A stretch of 64,000 nucleotides of DNA from Marinifilum flexuosum (GCF_003610555.1 NZ_RAPQ01000011.1:62001-126000); one strand, 5' to 3'; counted from the first letter of the stretch, positions 7,936 through 17,217 are shown. Program-made: numbers and translations. The notes: generated by a model not told the origin, from the letters alone.

Positions 7936-10323
7936 TTATTCGTAGGTAATTGGAATACTAACATTGAATTTGGAACCTTCTCCTTTTGTAGATTCAACCG
8001 TAATTTTACCTCCAAGTAAAATAGCATTTTCTCTTGCTATGGCAAGACCTAGTCCAAGTCCACTTTCTAAATCAGAAGTACTATTCTTTTCTTGGGTGAA
8101 GCGATTAAAAATTGTACGATGATATTTTTTACTTATGCCAGTTCCGGAGTCATTTACGCTAAGTAAGATGTTTTTGTCAGATAAATTAACATCGATTTCA
8201 ATATAGCCTTTTGAGGTAAACTTTATAGCATTATCAATTAAATTACTCATGATTTTAAAAAGCTTTTCACGGTCAATAAGAAATGAAATATCATCAAAAT
8301 CTTTATTTTTTATACTGAATTTCAAATTTTTCTTTTTAGCCTTGCCTTCATGGAGAGTACCAATATCAGTTAAAAAATCAGTTAGGTAAGTTTTTTGAGA
8401 GTTGACTTTTATTTGTCCTGTTGCGAGCGCCGAAATTTCTAAAATATTATCAATGATTTTAAGTAATTGATCGCCACAGTTATTGATGATTTCGATATAT
8501 CTATTTTTTTTGATGTCATCAATACTTGTGGATTCTAGCATAGATGTGAATCCAAGAATTCCATTTAAGGGAGTGCGAATTTCGTGAGACATATTTTTTA
8601 GAAATTCAGACTTTAGTAAATCGCTCTCTTCTGCTTTTTCCTTGGCTTTGATAAGATCTCTAGTGAGTTTCTTTTGGTTTGTTATATCCCTTACAAAAGC
8701 AGCCAAGAGAAACTCATTTTCATTTTGTTCTAAAATAGCAATACTAACATCAAGATCTATAATTTTATTATTTTTAGTTCTATGTTTGGTTTCAAAACGA
8801 TCAGCTTTTAGTTTTAGAATTCGTTGAATACGTTGGCCAATTTCTTCGGGAGATAAAGTTATTTCCAAGTCTTTAATATTCATTTTTAGAAGCTCTCTGC
8901 GATTGTATCCAATTAATTGAGAATAAGAAGGGTTTACATCTTTAATATCCCCGTTTTGATCCGCAAGAACATAGCCATCTAAAGTGGTTTGTACAGTTTT
9001 TTTGTTTTTGTTAAGTTGAATCTGAAGTTTTTCGTTTGCAAGTTTTCGGTCGGTAATATCAGATATTATTGATATAAAACCAATATGTTTTCCTCGAACA
9101 TCATATTCATAATCCCAGTTTATTTCTAACCATATAGTAGATCCATCTAATCTATTATTACTTGTTATATATGCGATTGGTTTTGGCTTTTCTTTAATAA
9201 GATGTTGTAGGTATGTTTTTAATTTATTAATGCCTTCTTTGTCTTTTTCTGCAAACCAAATTGGTTTTCCGATTAGTTCTCCATCTGGATATCCTAAAAT
9301 TCTATGATGTGCAGGGTTACTATATGTAATTGTTCCATCAAGAGAATTAACTTGAATTCCATTAGGAACAGTATCAAATATTAGTTGAAGTTTTCTTCTG
9401 GTGTCATTTGATATTTTATTGGCTGAACGAATGTTTTCAGTAGCCAAAGCAATGAAAAATGACGAAATTAGAAATAAAGCAAGATAAGACTGTAACTTTA
9501 TAACCGCTTCAACGGCAGATAATGATTCGTTAGTAAATGGACCATTACCCAGGGCTGTAAGTTGAATTGTTGCAACAACAAGTATTGAAGAAAACAATAA
9601 AGAACCAAAAAGTCCATATTTTACTGCTGCGATGATTAGCAGTGGAAATATAAAGAAAATGGTAAGTAGGTAAATGTGACTGTTATTTTCTAGGAAAAAT
9701 GTAGCGTTAGAAATGGCAATGATTTCAATAAATATTAATATCCAAAGTAAATAATGCTCCTTTACTTTTTGCCAACTAACACTTTTAAGCCATTTAAAAG
9801 TGTATAATGATAATGGAGCAACAAATAAGATTCCAAGTCCAGCAGAAAGCATCCATGTTCTATAAATATCTAAAAATCTTAATTCAGGATTTTTATATTT
9901 TAACATTAGTGCTCCTATAGTTGCACTAATAGAAGGTAAAATAAGTACACATAGCAACAAAAACTTTGCTAAATCACTAAAGCTCTCGAATTTTTTTTTA
10001 TTTCGTACAATTGAACTATATAATATCGCGGCTCCATAACTCTCTATCAAGTTTGCACTCAGAAAAACTACAATTAAGTCAATTGGTCGATTGGTGTATA
10101 TAAATTCAAAAAGTATAATGCTAGGAATAAGAATGAATAATAATGGTATATAGAAGCGTTTGTCAATAAGAAGTAAAATACCTAACAGATAACCATCTGG
10201 GAGCCACATTAAAGAAATGTTATTTGGAGGAGCCACTAGGTTTAGTGCCCAATACATTAAAATTAGATGCCCAATAACGATTAGAATTATTTTTTGCCAA
10301 TCAGTTCTACTCAAAGAGTTCAT
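7936..10323 (-). CDS. MASE1-PAS-PAS sensor histidine kinase
   Basis: The 795-residue product begins with a MASE1-type integral membrane sensor of about eight hydrophobic segments (residues about 10-300, including SLMWLPDGYLLGILLLI and GAAILYSSI). Two PAS domains follow at about 305-425 (LIFDTVPNGIQVNSLDGTI) and 430-550 (LDGYVLADQNGDIKDVNPSY), each ending in a PAC-like SIISDITDRK or AFVRDITNQK. HisKA carries SHEIRTPLNGILGF near residue 580, and the ATPase has LIDNAIKFT, DSGTGIS and GLGLGLAIA. There is no receiver domain or adjacent response regulator, so it is an orphan kinase. MASE1 ligands are mostly unknown. No clear terminator follows, and the next minus-strand gene is 151 bases away. Confidence 0.92.
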   Translation of the reverse strand: MNSLSRTDWQKIILIVIGHLILMYWALNLVAPPNNISLMWLPDGYLLGILLLIDKRFYIPLLFILIPSIILFEFIYTNRPIDLIVVFLSANLIESYGAAILYSSIVRNKKKFESFSDLAKFLLLCVLILPSISATIGALMLKYKNPELRFLDIYRTWMLSAGLGILFVAPLSLYTFKWLKSVSWQKVKEHYLLWILIFIEIIAISNATFFLENNSHIYLLTIFFIFPLLIIAAVKYGLFGSLLFSSILVVATIQLTALGNGPFTNESLSAVEAVIKLQSYLALFLISSFFIALATENIRSANKISNDTRRKLQLIFDTVPNGIQVNSLDGTITYSNPAHHRILGYPDGELIGKPIWFAEKDKEGINKLKTYLQHLIKEKPKPIAYITSNNRLDGSTIWLEINWDYEYDVRGKHIGFISIISDITDRKLANEKLQIQLNKNKKTVQTTLDGYVLADQNGDIKDVNPSYSQLIGYNRRELLKMNIKDLEITLSPEEIGQRIQRILKLKADRFETKHRTKNNKIIDLDVSIAILEQNENEFLLAAFVRDITNQKKLTRDLIKAKEKAEESDLLKSEFLKNMSHEIRTPLNGILGFTSMLESTSIDDIKKNRYIEIINNCGDQLLKIIDNILEISALATGQIKVNSQKTYLTDFLTDIGTLHEGKAKKKNLKFSIKNKDFDDISFLIDREKLFKIMSNLIDNAIKFTSKGYIEIDVNLSDKNILLSVNDSGTGISKKYHRTIFNRFTQEKNSTSDLESGLGLGLAIARENAILLGGKITVESTKGEGSKFNVSIPITYE

Positions 10324-10450
10324 AAATGTTCACAATCAATGGTTGCAGATGAAAAAATCATTTTACATTAAAATATGACATATGTACCAATAAATCAAAT
10401 TATTATTTCATGAGTGTTTTTTATTTGTATTGCAATATACTAGTGCACAA

Positions 10451-10478
10451 AAAAACCTGCCCAAATGGACAGGTTTAA
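10451..10478 (-). terminator. Terminator of the porin-like gene
   Basis: AAACCTG(C)CC (10453-10462) pairs with GG(A)CAGGTTT (10467-10476), with one mismatch and a short loop. On the minus strand a seven-base T-run follows, about 20 bases after the stop of the barrel gene. Confidence 0.75.
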
Positions 10479-10498
10479 TATTTTCATGTTGCGAAATT

Positions 10499-11077
10499 TT
10501 AGAAAGCAACAGATACTCCCAACTGGATTACAGAGTTTTGAACTTTAGCATCATCTTCATCAATAATATTAGATAATCCTAAATTATATCGCAAGCCTAA
10601 AGCAACTTTTTCAGATATATCATATTCAAAACCTAGTGCTAGTCCTAAATCTAGTCCTTTCATTTGGTCATCTGCATCACCACTAATAGTTGCATCGCCT
10701 GAATCAACTTCAGCTTCAGAACTTAAGTGTATACCAATTTGAGGACCTGCTATAGCATGAAATTTATCAGCTAATCTAGCTCGAAGTAACAATGGAATGT
10801 TAAGGTAGTTTGATTTCCATGTGACATCAGAACCGTTGCCATCCATTTTAAAGCCTTGTCGAGAATATACCAATTCAGGCTGGAATGCAAGTTTTTCATC
10901 AATAGCAAATCTTGCGAAAGCACCTATAAAGATATCTGTTTTTACATCAGAATCATCAATATCATCTCCTTTAAAGTTTGCAAAGTTTAATCCACCTTTT
11001 AAACCGAATTTAACATCTTGAGCAAATAAACTTGTACCAACAAATAGTACAGCAACTAGTAGTAAAATTTTTTTCAT
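10499..11077 (-). CDS. Outer-membrane beta-barrel protein, PorT/OmpW-like small porin
   Basis: A clear signal peptide (MKKILLLVAVLFVGTSLFAQ) is followed by alternating beta strands typical of small Bacteroidota outer-membrane barrels: VKFGLKGGLNFANF, IFIGAFARFAI, KLAFQPELVYSRQGFKM, SNYLNIPLLLRARL, FHAIAGPQIGIHL, and a C-terminal strand ending in LGVSVAF with the usual terminal aromatic. At 192 residues it fits an eight-stranded barrel. Family members are annotated as porin family or PorT, but no transport role can be assigned. It stands alone between a MASE1 kinase and a GIDE-domain gene, with its own terminator. Confidence 0.85.
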   Translation of the reverse strand: MKKILLLVAVLFVGTSLFAQDVKFGLKGGLNFANFKGDDIDDSDVKTDIFIGAFARFAIDEKLAFQPELVYSRQGFKMDGNGSDVTWKSNYLNIPLLLRARLADKFHAIAGPQIGIHLSSEAEVDSGDATISGDADDQMKGLDLGLALGFEYDISEKVALGLRYNLGLSNIIDEDDAKVQNSVIQLGVSVAF

Positions 11078-11259
11078 GTGATTTGTTTTTTAATTTAGCG
11101 AAGTAAACATACAAAATATATATGTTTTGATTTGTGTTGTACAATATGAAAAATGTTCTTGATTGACGAATAGGAGATAAGTCTTTGTCAAGTTAAATAT
11201 TCTTCATGTCAATTTATATGATGAAATTACATCATAGATTGGAGTATAATTATCAACTG

Positions 11260-11985
11260 TTATTTTCTATATCGACTTCTTTTTACCTCATGTTTGCTTG
11301 ATGAATTTATTTTGGCTTTATTTTCCTCTGTTGTTTCAGGGGCATCGCTAAGGTAAATGGCTTCTTCGCCAGTAGAGGTGATTTCCAAAACTTGACCATA
11401 CTCTTCCGGAAGACCTAATTCTATGGCATCTTTCCATTCTCCATGACCAAATACAGCAATTTCTTCGTCTTTTTCCAGAATTCCCTCTTTGCATCGTAAG
11501 GTTTTGTTAAAGCCAAAGAAACCTGTTGTATCAATTCCTTTGCTACTTAAGAAAGACTCCATATTCTCGGTAGGATCATTCAAAAAACCTGATTTGTACT
11601 TGGCATCCTCAACAATGTATGATTTCAAGAGTGTGTCGTTAATGTAAGCATATTTGCTACCATCTTTAATCACGTATTTGCAGTGTCTTTCCTCGTCAAC
11701 AAGGGTATCCCATGTCGAACTTTTCCCAGTTGATCTTTCTTGCTCAATCAGTACATGATAAAGAGAACACTTTCGTCCGGTAAGAGGAGCGATTAAAGGA
11801 GTGTCTACAAATTCTACTTTCCCTACTATTCTGGCTGTTTCTCCACTTCTAAAGTTAGAAAGTCTTTTGAGTTCGGAGTTCTTTAGTTTACGCTTGATAA
11901 TTGCTTTTTTATTAAAGAAAAATGCCAACAAAAATACGACGGCAATTATTGCTACAAAGACGATGATGATTGTTTCTTCCTGCAT
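11260..11985 (-). CDS. GIDE-domain membrane protein
   Basis: A single N-terminal membrane helix (IIIVFVAIIAVVFLLAFFF, residues 5-23) is followed by a soluble domain resembling GIDE (named after the eukaryotic MULAN/MAPL ligase): GETARIVGKVEFVDTPLIAPLTGRKCSLYHVLIEQ, a central FLNDPT/FFGFNKTLRCKEGILEKDEEIAVFGHGEW, and a basic tail. Bacterial members lack the RING finger and have no assigned enzyme activity; this one also has no RING cysteines. The gene ends 23 bases before the next minus-strand gene upstream begins its stop region, so the pair may be co-transcribed. Function unknown. Confidence 0.7.
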   Translation of the reverse strand: MQEETIIIVFVAIIAVVFLLAFFFNKKAIIKRKLKNSELKRLSNFRSGETARIVGKVEFVDTPLIAPLTGRKCSLYHVLIEQERSTGKSSTWDTLVDEERHCKYVIKDGSKYAYINDTLLKSYIVEDAKYKSGFLNDPTENMESFLSSKGIDTTGFFGFNKTLRCKEGILEKDEEIAVFGHGEWKDAIELGLPEEYGQVLEITSTGEEAIYLSDAPETTEENKAKINSSSKHEVKRSRYRK

Positions 11986-12008
11986 TCTAATCTATTTATT
12001 ATTTGAAT

Positions 12009-13526
12009 TTACTTGGCTACGCTGCATTTCACAATGCCTTTCTTCTCTGAAGCCAGATAAAGGTTGTCTTTGTTGTCAACAATCATAGGTATGAAATTAC
12101 AACCTTTTACCAGTTCCTCGATTCCTTTTATTTGTTTTGCTCCCTTTTTACTGTAAATTTTAATCCGTGTAGGATCTTTCTCTACGGTAACAATGGCACC
12201 ATTTGATAGGGTAGCAACACTTACAGGATTACAGCACCCATGAAAATCACTCAACTCTTTCCCGCGTTTGCCAAATGCCATTAAACTGTTTCCATTGTAA
12301 TCGAAGCCCTGAACTCTAAATGCACCTAAATTGGCCACAATAATTTCCTTTTTATGGTTTACAGAGAAGTCGAGAATGCCACAGCAAGAACGCATATCGT
12401 CTATTTCCTTTAAAAGCTCACCTGATGTTCTATCATGAATCTGAATCTTTTTTAGTTTGCAATCTGAAACGATTAGATGTTGATCTACAACGCGACTACC
12501 CGAAGCAATATGAACTCCTGATAGTTTGTAATGGCCAATTGCTTCACCTTCTTTCGAGAAAATTTGGCACTCTACGCCAACAGGCAATTCTTTTGATATC
12601 ATTCTGCCTCGAATCTTTTTCTTTACGAGTTTCATCTCGCTTGATAGGATATAGATATTGTTTTCGACATCTACGGAAATTGCAGTAGGTTTACCTGAAA
12701 TAGACGGCTTAAATTTATTTGCAATTTTTCCAACTTCATCTAAAATCAAGATGGTTCCATCCTTTTTAAGAGCACAAAGCTGGTTGTTTGTAAAACTTGC
12801 CAAATAAATTACATCCAGAATATGTTTCCCTTTGTATTCTTTGTTTACCTGGTACGAAACCGGATGAACTCCATCCATGATTTTATCCAAACCAATTTCT
12901 AGTCGGCGCATATTTTCAACTTTGTTGATTAATTGGGCTACATAGGGTTGCTTCTTTAAATCAGGATGCAAATCTTTCACCAATTCGTATAGTTCCTCAT
13001 AGGTTTTAAATAAGGTTTCTTCTTTAACCAGATATGCTGAGAATTGTGCTTTTGGATTCTTCTGCATAAAATCCTTTTTGTATTGTTTTAGAGCTGGACT
13101 TCGTTCTTTTCTGCTTAGTTTCATTATAGGCTTTCTGCCTTTTTGGTAACGCTCATAATCATCATGAATCACTGATCCTGTAATTTTGGCATTTTTAAAA
13201 TCATTAACCGATCCTTCAAGTTTCATTTCCACATTCTCAAGCATTATCGTTTTTCTCGGAGTAGATTTTATTCCCAATCCCTTTGTCTTTAGACTTAACA
13301 TGCCTTGAACTAGGTTGGGATAGTTTCCTGTAAAACAAAAGTTTCCATTCTCAATTTTACTGGTATCTCTTTGAAAGCCACTTTTCGTAAATGCGAGTAA
13401 TACAATTTCTCCTTTATTTATGCCACTTATATGACCATTAAGAACAAAAGACTTATTGTTTTCTATGGATTTACCAGTTATAGATAAAACCATCAGCATT
13501 GTGAAAGTTAATAGGATCTTTTTCAT
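12009..13526 (-). CDS. Exported DUF4369 protein with C-terminal beta-propeller
   Basis: The 505-residue product has a signal peptide (MKKILLTFTMLMVLSITG). A DUF4369-like domain follows (FVLNGHISGINKGEIVLLAF ... DTSKIENGNFCFTGNYPN), the module usually found before thioredoxin domains in Bacteroidota. Instead of thioredoxin, from about residue 225 it has repeats that read like propeller blades: IYLASFTNNQLCALKKDGTILILDEVGKI, AISVDVENNIYILSSEM, ILDFSVNHKKEIIVANLGAFRVQGFDYNGNS and IVDNKDNLYLASEKKGI. These suggest an NHL or six-bladed propeller for protein or sugar binding. A possible role in the periplasm or at the cell surface is inference. The gene lies just upstream of the GIDE-domain gene (23-base gap), consistent with an operon. 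Confidence 0.7.
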   Translation of the reverse strand: MKKILLTFTMLMVLSITGKSIENNKSFVLNGHISGINKGEIVLLAFTKSGFQRDTSKIENGNFCFTGNYPNLVQGMLSLKTKGLGIKSTPRKTIMLENVEMKLEGSVNDFKNAKITGSVIHDDYERYQKGRKPIMKLSRKERSPALKQYKKDFMQKNPKAQFSAYLVKEETLFKTYEELYELVKDLHPDLKKQPYVAQLINKVENMRRLEIGLDKIMDGVHPVSYQVNKEYKGKHILDVIYLASFTNNQLCALKKDGTILILDEVGKIANKFKPSISGKPTAISVDVENNIYILSSEMKLVKKKIRGRMISKELPVGVECQIFSKEGEAIGHYKLSGVHIASGSRVVDQHLIVSDCKLKKIQIHDRTSGELLKEIDDMRSCCGILDFSVNHKKEIIVANLGAFRVQGFDYNGNSLMAFGKRGKELSDFHGCCNPVSVATLSNGAIVTVEKDPTRIKIYSKKGAKQIKGIEELVKGCNFIPMIVDNKDNLYLASEKKGIVKCSVAK

Positions 13527-13952
13527 GTTTTGGGTGTTTTGGTTTGTGATTTGATTAAAGAATTACTTCAGATAAGGATTTATATTTCTTTCAAATCACT
13601 AAATGTACACAACATCTATTCTTTAGGCAAGAAATCATAAAAATTAAAACGAAACTTTTAGTAATATCAGTCTATTTGATATAGGATTAACAAAAATAAT
13701 GTTAAAATATTTGTTGTTTTCTTATAATAATTATAACTTCATTATCGTTTTCAAGAAAGAATATGTTGGATAGAGGTGATAGGTGAATTCTTAAAAAGAC
13801 TTATTATGCTATTGCAGATTAAATTTGATAACCAACTGTTGCTAATCGTAAAGACCCTAGATACAGGATGATGTATCTTAATAGACTTCAAAGGGACAAA
13901 AATACAACTTGATTTTAGATGTTAATAAAGGGCTTGGATTTTTATACAAGCG
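13527..13952. other. Non-coding region left of the repeat array
   Basis: AT-rich sequence with no credible reading frame. It contains the presumed promoter of the DUF4369 gene, but I can define no element in it. Confidence 0.4.
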
Positions 13953-14262
13953 CATTTTGTGAATGTAAAATATGCTCGGAATTTCGTCCGAGAGGTATAT
14001 GTGTATCACATAAGGGGTGTGTATTTTCGTCCGAAGCCATTTTCATAATTAAAAATGTGCTCGGAATTTCGTCCGAGGGGGGTATGTGTAACACATGGGG
14101 GGTATGTATTTTCGTCCGAAGTCATTTTCATAATTAAAAATGTGCTCGGAATTTCGTCCGAGGGGGGTATGTGTAACACATGGGGGGTATGTATTTTCGT
14201 CCGAAGTCATTTTTAATTCACAAAATGTACGCGGAATTTCGTCCGAGGGGTATATGTGTAGT
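13953..14262. repeat. 85-bp tandem repeat array with nested hairpins, flanked by inverted ends
   Basis: Four copies begin at 13975, 14060, 14145 and 14230, an exact 85-base period; the last copy is cut short. Each full unit contains CTCGGA-ATTTCG-TCCGAG (six-base stem), an ATGTGT/ACACAT stem flanked by G4-G6 runs, a second TTCGTCCGA about 42 bases on, and a CATTTT/AAAATG stem. Copies 2 and 3 are nearly identical, while the outer copies diverge. The array is bracketed by CATTTTGTGAAT (13953-13964) and its exact complement ATTCACAAAATG (14216-14227). The period is not a multiple of three, so a coding repeat is unlikely. Confidence 0.85.
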
Positions 14263-14385
14263 CTGAAATCCCCATAAAACAAGCAAAATATCTATAATTA
14301 GAGGTTAAATATAAGAGTTAGGTAATGGAACTTGTGAAGCGATATGTGAATCGGGTTCTGATGTTCAATTTTAAAATCAATAAAT

Positions 14386-15117
14386 ATGCCTTATTTGATT
14401 TATCCACAATCTGATTTTGGAAGATTAAAATTACTTGATCGGGTTACAGTAACTGCAGCTGATGATGTAGAATTGGGTAAAGCAATTTTACCTGCTGAAT
14501 TGTTGACTGATATTGAAACACAAAAAAGTGCTTATCAGTCGGTGTATGACAAGTTTAATGCAAGTTTGTCTACAAAATCTAAAGAAGTCAGAGAGAAGCA
14601 AGAGTGTTTTTCGAATTTGGATTTATATGTGCGAGATTTCTTCGATGTTCTTAAGCGTCGTACCATTCGTCTTGAACATCCAGCTGAAATTTTGCGTTTT
14701 TACAATGTTGCTATTAATGGTGAGTTACCTGATTTTAGGAAAGATGAAGATTTGCTAAAAACAGGAGAGAATATTGTAAAAGGAGATGCGAATGCTATTG
14801 CTGCTGGATTTCCAGCCATGGCAAATCCATCGGCAGAAGAATTAGGTGTTGTACTTACTGCTGCTAAGAAAGAGATGGCAGAGATTGTGCCTGCTGATCG
14901 GGCCTATGAGATGGTACAAAAGGAGTTGGGTGAAATGCGCATGCCAATAGATGAATTGATTCGTGAAATTGCCGATTACATTCAATTTGCAGGACGAAGA
15001 GATAATCCTTCTAATGTGAGAAGAACAATGCGTACCTATGGTTTCGAATATCGTTATTTAAAAAATGAACCTGTTGAGGAGGATATTGTAGAAACGGAAA
15101 CTGCTGAAAATAAATAG
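14386..15117 (+). CDS. Conserved hypothetical protein, largely helical
   Basis: The 243-residue product has no signal peptide or membrane segment. It opens with MPYLIYPQSDFGRLKLLDRV and contains amphipathic helical stretches rich in Lys and Glu (SLSTKSKEVREKQECFSNLDLYVRD, EELGVVLTAAKKEMAEI). A recognisable feature is RRDNPSNVRRTMRTYGFEYRYL near the C-terminus, followed by an acidic tail. I recall similar stand-alone proteins in other Bacteroidota but know of no function and claim no family name. The gene starts 124 bases after the 85-bp array. A stem (AGTGAACC/GGTTCACT, 15116-15150) follows the stop but has no T-run. Confidence 0.65.
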   Translation: MPYLIYPQSDFGRLKLLDRVTVTAADDVELGKAILPAELLTDIETQKSAYQSVYDKFNASLSTKSKEVREKQECFSNLDLYVRDFFDVLKRRTIRLEHPAEILRFYNVAINGELPDFRKDEDLLKTGENIVKGDANAIAAGFPAMANPSAEELGVVLTAAKKEMAEIVPADRAYEMVQKELGEMRMPIDELIREIADYIQFAGRRDNPSNVRRTMRTYGFEYRYLKNEPVEEDIVETETAENK

Positions 15118-15169
15118 TGAACCAAGGGGCATGGATACCCAAAGGTTCACTAATGTCGAAAAAAAATGT

Positions 15170-15249
15170 GCTCTGTTGATGTTTTTAAAAAAAACCTATG
15201 GTAAATGTCAGTAAACCAAAAAATGCAATGCATAAAAACACAACAGAGC
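15170..15249. repeat. Long inverted repeat in intergenic DNA
   Basis: GCTCTGTTGATGTTTTTA (15170-15187) pairs with TAAAAACACAACAGAGC (15233-15249), with one bulge, across a 45-base loop. The rest of the 15118-15452 gap holds no gene. It could be a structured leader RNA for the DUF5675 gene or a small miniature-element remnant. Confidence 0.55.
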
Positions 15250-15452
15250 CATTTGCTTTGTAAAGCTAATAAATAAAGTTAAATCGTCGAAGAATAAAAC
15301 AATAGAAAACTTACAGATTAAATAAAAAAGTGGAAGGAGAAGTATGAGAGGTGTCCCATTTTGACATTTATCTTGCTCTTTAATACCTTAAAATGACTTG
15401 TTTAAAATATAATTTACAGATAGAAATATATTCTTAACTGACTATAAAAGAG

Positions 15453-16100
15453 ATGAATTTACAATTAATAAGATACAGTATGTCGGAGAGCTCTACATTG
15501 GGCATGTTGTTTATTGATGGGTATTTTTCTTGTTATACTCTCGAAGATACAGCGAGAGAAGAGAAAATACCAGGAGAAACATGTATACCGGCAGGAGTTT
15601 ATGGAATTACCCTTAGAACAGAAGGAGGACAAAATCATCGGTATACTCAGAAATTTCCGAAAATGCACAAGGGAATGCTGCACTTGTTGAATGTGCCGAA
15701 TTTTAAATACATCTATATTCATTTTGGCAATACAAAGGAAGATACCGATGGGTGCATATTGGTGGGAGATGGTGTTAATAACAATCAAATTGAGGAAGGG
15801 TTTGTTAGTAGTAGCGTTAAGGCCTACAAGGGAATCTATAAGATTATTGTAGATGCAATTGAGGATGGAGAAGGGGTTTGGATTGAGATTATTGATGGTA
15901 TTCCTGCCCAGACCAATCAAAAACAATTGACCAATGCTTTTGTAGCTGCCAATAAGCTTAATTTACGAAAATCGCCAAGTGGTGAAGTGGAAGGCGTTCT
16001 ACATCAAAAAACACCAACCAAAATTCTCGAATCGCAAGATGGTTGGAGCAAGGTGTTGATAGAGGGCTGGGTTGCTGAGGAGTATTTGGAAGAGTCGTAG
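15453..16100 (+). CDS. DUF5675-family protein with C-terminal SH3 domain
   Basis: Residues 1-135 match the DUF5675 pattern: TLGMLFIDGYFSCYTLEDTAREEKIPGETCIPAGVYGITLR, then FPKMHKGMLHLLNVPNFKYIYIHFGNTKEDTDGCILVG. This fold is seen in phage and bacterial proteins linked to cell-wall or lysis modules, and its activity is unproven. Residues 155-215 look like a bacterial SH3 domain (ANKLNLRKSPSGEVEGVLHQKTPTKILESQDGWSKVLIEGWVAEEYL), often a peptidoglycan-binding module. There is no signal peptide. No other phage genes are nearby, so this is either a lone domesticated gene or an ordinary wall-associated protein. Confidence 0.75.
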   Translation: MNLQLIRYSMSESSTLGMLFIDGYFSCYTLEDTAREEKIPGETCIPAGVYGITLRTEGGQNHRYTQKFPKMHKGMLHLLNVPNFKYIYIHFGNTKEDTDGCILVGDGVNNNQIEEGFVSSSVKAYKGIYKIIVDAIEDGEGVWIEIIDGIPAQTNQKQLTNAFVAANKLNLRKSPSGEVEGVLHQKTPTKILESQDGWSKVLIEGWVAEEYLEES

Positions 16101-16163
16101 AAAGTCTTTATGGTAGAGAAGTGATAAGTCTGGAAGGTGTAATAGTTTATTGCCTTGAAATGA

Positions 16164-16206
16164 AATAACCCAGACAAAGGTTTTTCAACCTGACTGGGTT
16201 ATTGTT
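16164..16206. terminator. Bidirectional terminator
   Basis: AATAACCCAG (16164-16173) pairs with CTGGGTTATT (16194-16203) and contains an inner AGGTT/AACCT stem. It separates the convergent DUF5675 and thioredoxin-fold genes. Confidence 0.7.
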
Positions 16207-16254
16207 AAAGATGAAAATTAACTATCTATACATTTGGTAAACTATAACATTTAG

Positions 16255-16938
16255 TTATTGTAAATTCTTTAGATCTGTTTTCAATTTGCCCATATCATAA
16301 GTGGTATAATACGATATAAGAGTACCATCTTTATCAATTAAAATCATGGTTGGATAATCAATAATTATGTAGCGTTTATCAAAGTTTCTTCCGTTAGGAA
16401 CAATTTCAAAGTGGTACGATTTATTTCCTATTTTGTCTTTCGATTCTTTTTTGGTTGATTGACTTATGAATATTCCTTGGATGTTTTTATGCTCAGATAA
16501 TATTTTTTCAAACTCGAGGAATGGCTTCTCAATTAAATTTGGTTCATTAATTGATAACTGGAACTGAAGTAAAATATACTGACCTTTTAGTTTGTCAGAA
16601 TCCAAAGTTTTATTAGTAATTGATTTCATAACAAATGGGAGGAATACTTCTCCTTGCTTAACTCTTTTGCCTGTGTCTCGAGTAAACTTTTCTTTACTTA
16701 CAATGTTAGGATCAATTTCATAACGTTCAATCTCTCCATACTTATTAATAACTTCTTCAAGGTTTAGTTTCTTTACACTTAGTAATTCATATACTTCCTT
16801 TTGTGACATTAGAGCTCCCGTATTCTTATTGTAAATTTTACTTGGATCTATACGAGTAGTATGTGAGATGGTAGTTTGGCATATTGCTTTATTACAAAAA
16901 AAGAGTACAGTAATTAATAATACAGTTTGAATTTTCAT
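16255..16938 (-). CDS. Exported thioredoxin-fold protein lacking CxxC
   Basis: A signal peptide (MKIQTVLLITVLFFCNKAICQ) leads a 227-residue protein. Its C-terminal half resembles the AhpC/TlpA thioredoxin-like fold: KLKGQYILLQFQLS, then FEKILSEHKNIQGIFISQS, and IIDYPTMILIDKDGTLISYY, which has the cis-Pro-like P and the 'DKDG' turn common in this family. The catalytic CxxC is absent: the position after the first strand reads QLSINEP. A disulfide-exchange role is therefore unlikely, and binding or signalling is possible. It stands alone between terminators. Confidence 0.65.
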   Translation of the reverse strand: MKIQTVLLITVLFFCNKAICQTTISHTTRIDPSKIYNKNTGALMSQKEVYELLSVKKLNLEEVINKYGEIERYEIDPNIVSKEKFTRDTGKRVKQGEVFLPFVMKSITNKTLDSDKLKGQYILLQFQLSINEPNLIEKPFLEFEKILSEHKNIQGIFISQSTKKESKDKIGNKSYHFEIVPNGRNFDKRYIIIDYPTMILIDKDGTLISYYTTYDMGKLKTDLKNLQ

Positions 16939-17130
16939 TTTAAGTTAATTTTTTGTGATTTGTTATTATTAGTAATACGAATGTAAATAATATATATGTA
17001 AAATTTAAAAAAATAGCTTACTTCCTGTTGAAGAATTGTATAAGGTTGTTAGGATTGGAATGGTAATGAGTCTTTGAATTTGCACTTAAGTAGTTGCTTG
17101 TTTGTAAGGTGTTGAAATATTTGGTATTAT

Positions 17131-17166
17131 AAAAAAAGAGCCACAATTAATTTTTGTGGCTCTTTT
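17131..17166. terminator. Bidirectional terminator
   Basis: AAAGAGCCACAA and TTGTGGCTCTTT pair around a short AT loop between the ABC-M1 gene stop and the upstream region of the thioredoxin-fold gene. T-runs flank it on both strands. Confidence 0.75.
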
Positions 17167-17217
17167 GGTTTGACATTTTTTAGTTTATACTAACATAGAT
17201 AGGACACTGCAGAATGA

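Noticed and set aside
11217-11236. TATGATG/CATCATA hairpin after the GIDE-domain gene
   Set aside because: The stem is short, the T-run after it is weak, and pairing is by chance at this base composition.
14049-14282. A 77-residue minus-strand frame within the 85-bp array
   Set aside because: It consists of the repeat read in translation. The period of 85 is not a multiple of three, so successive units shift frame.
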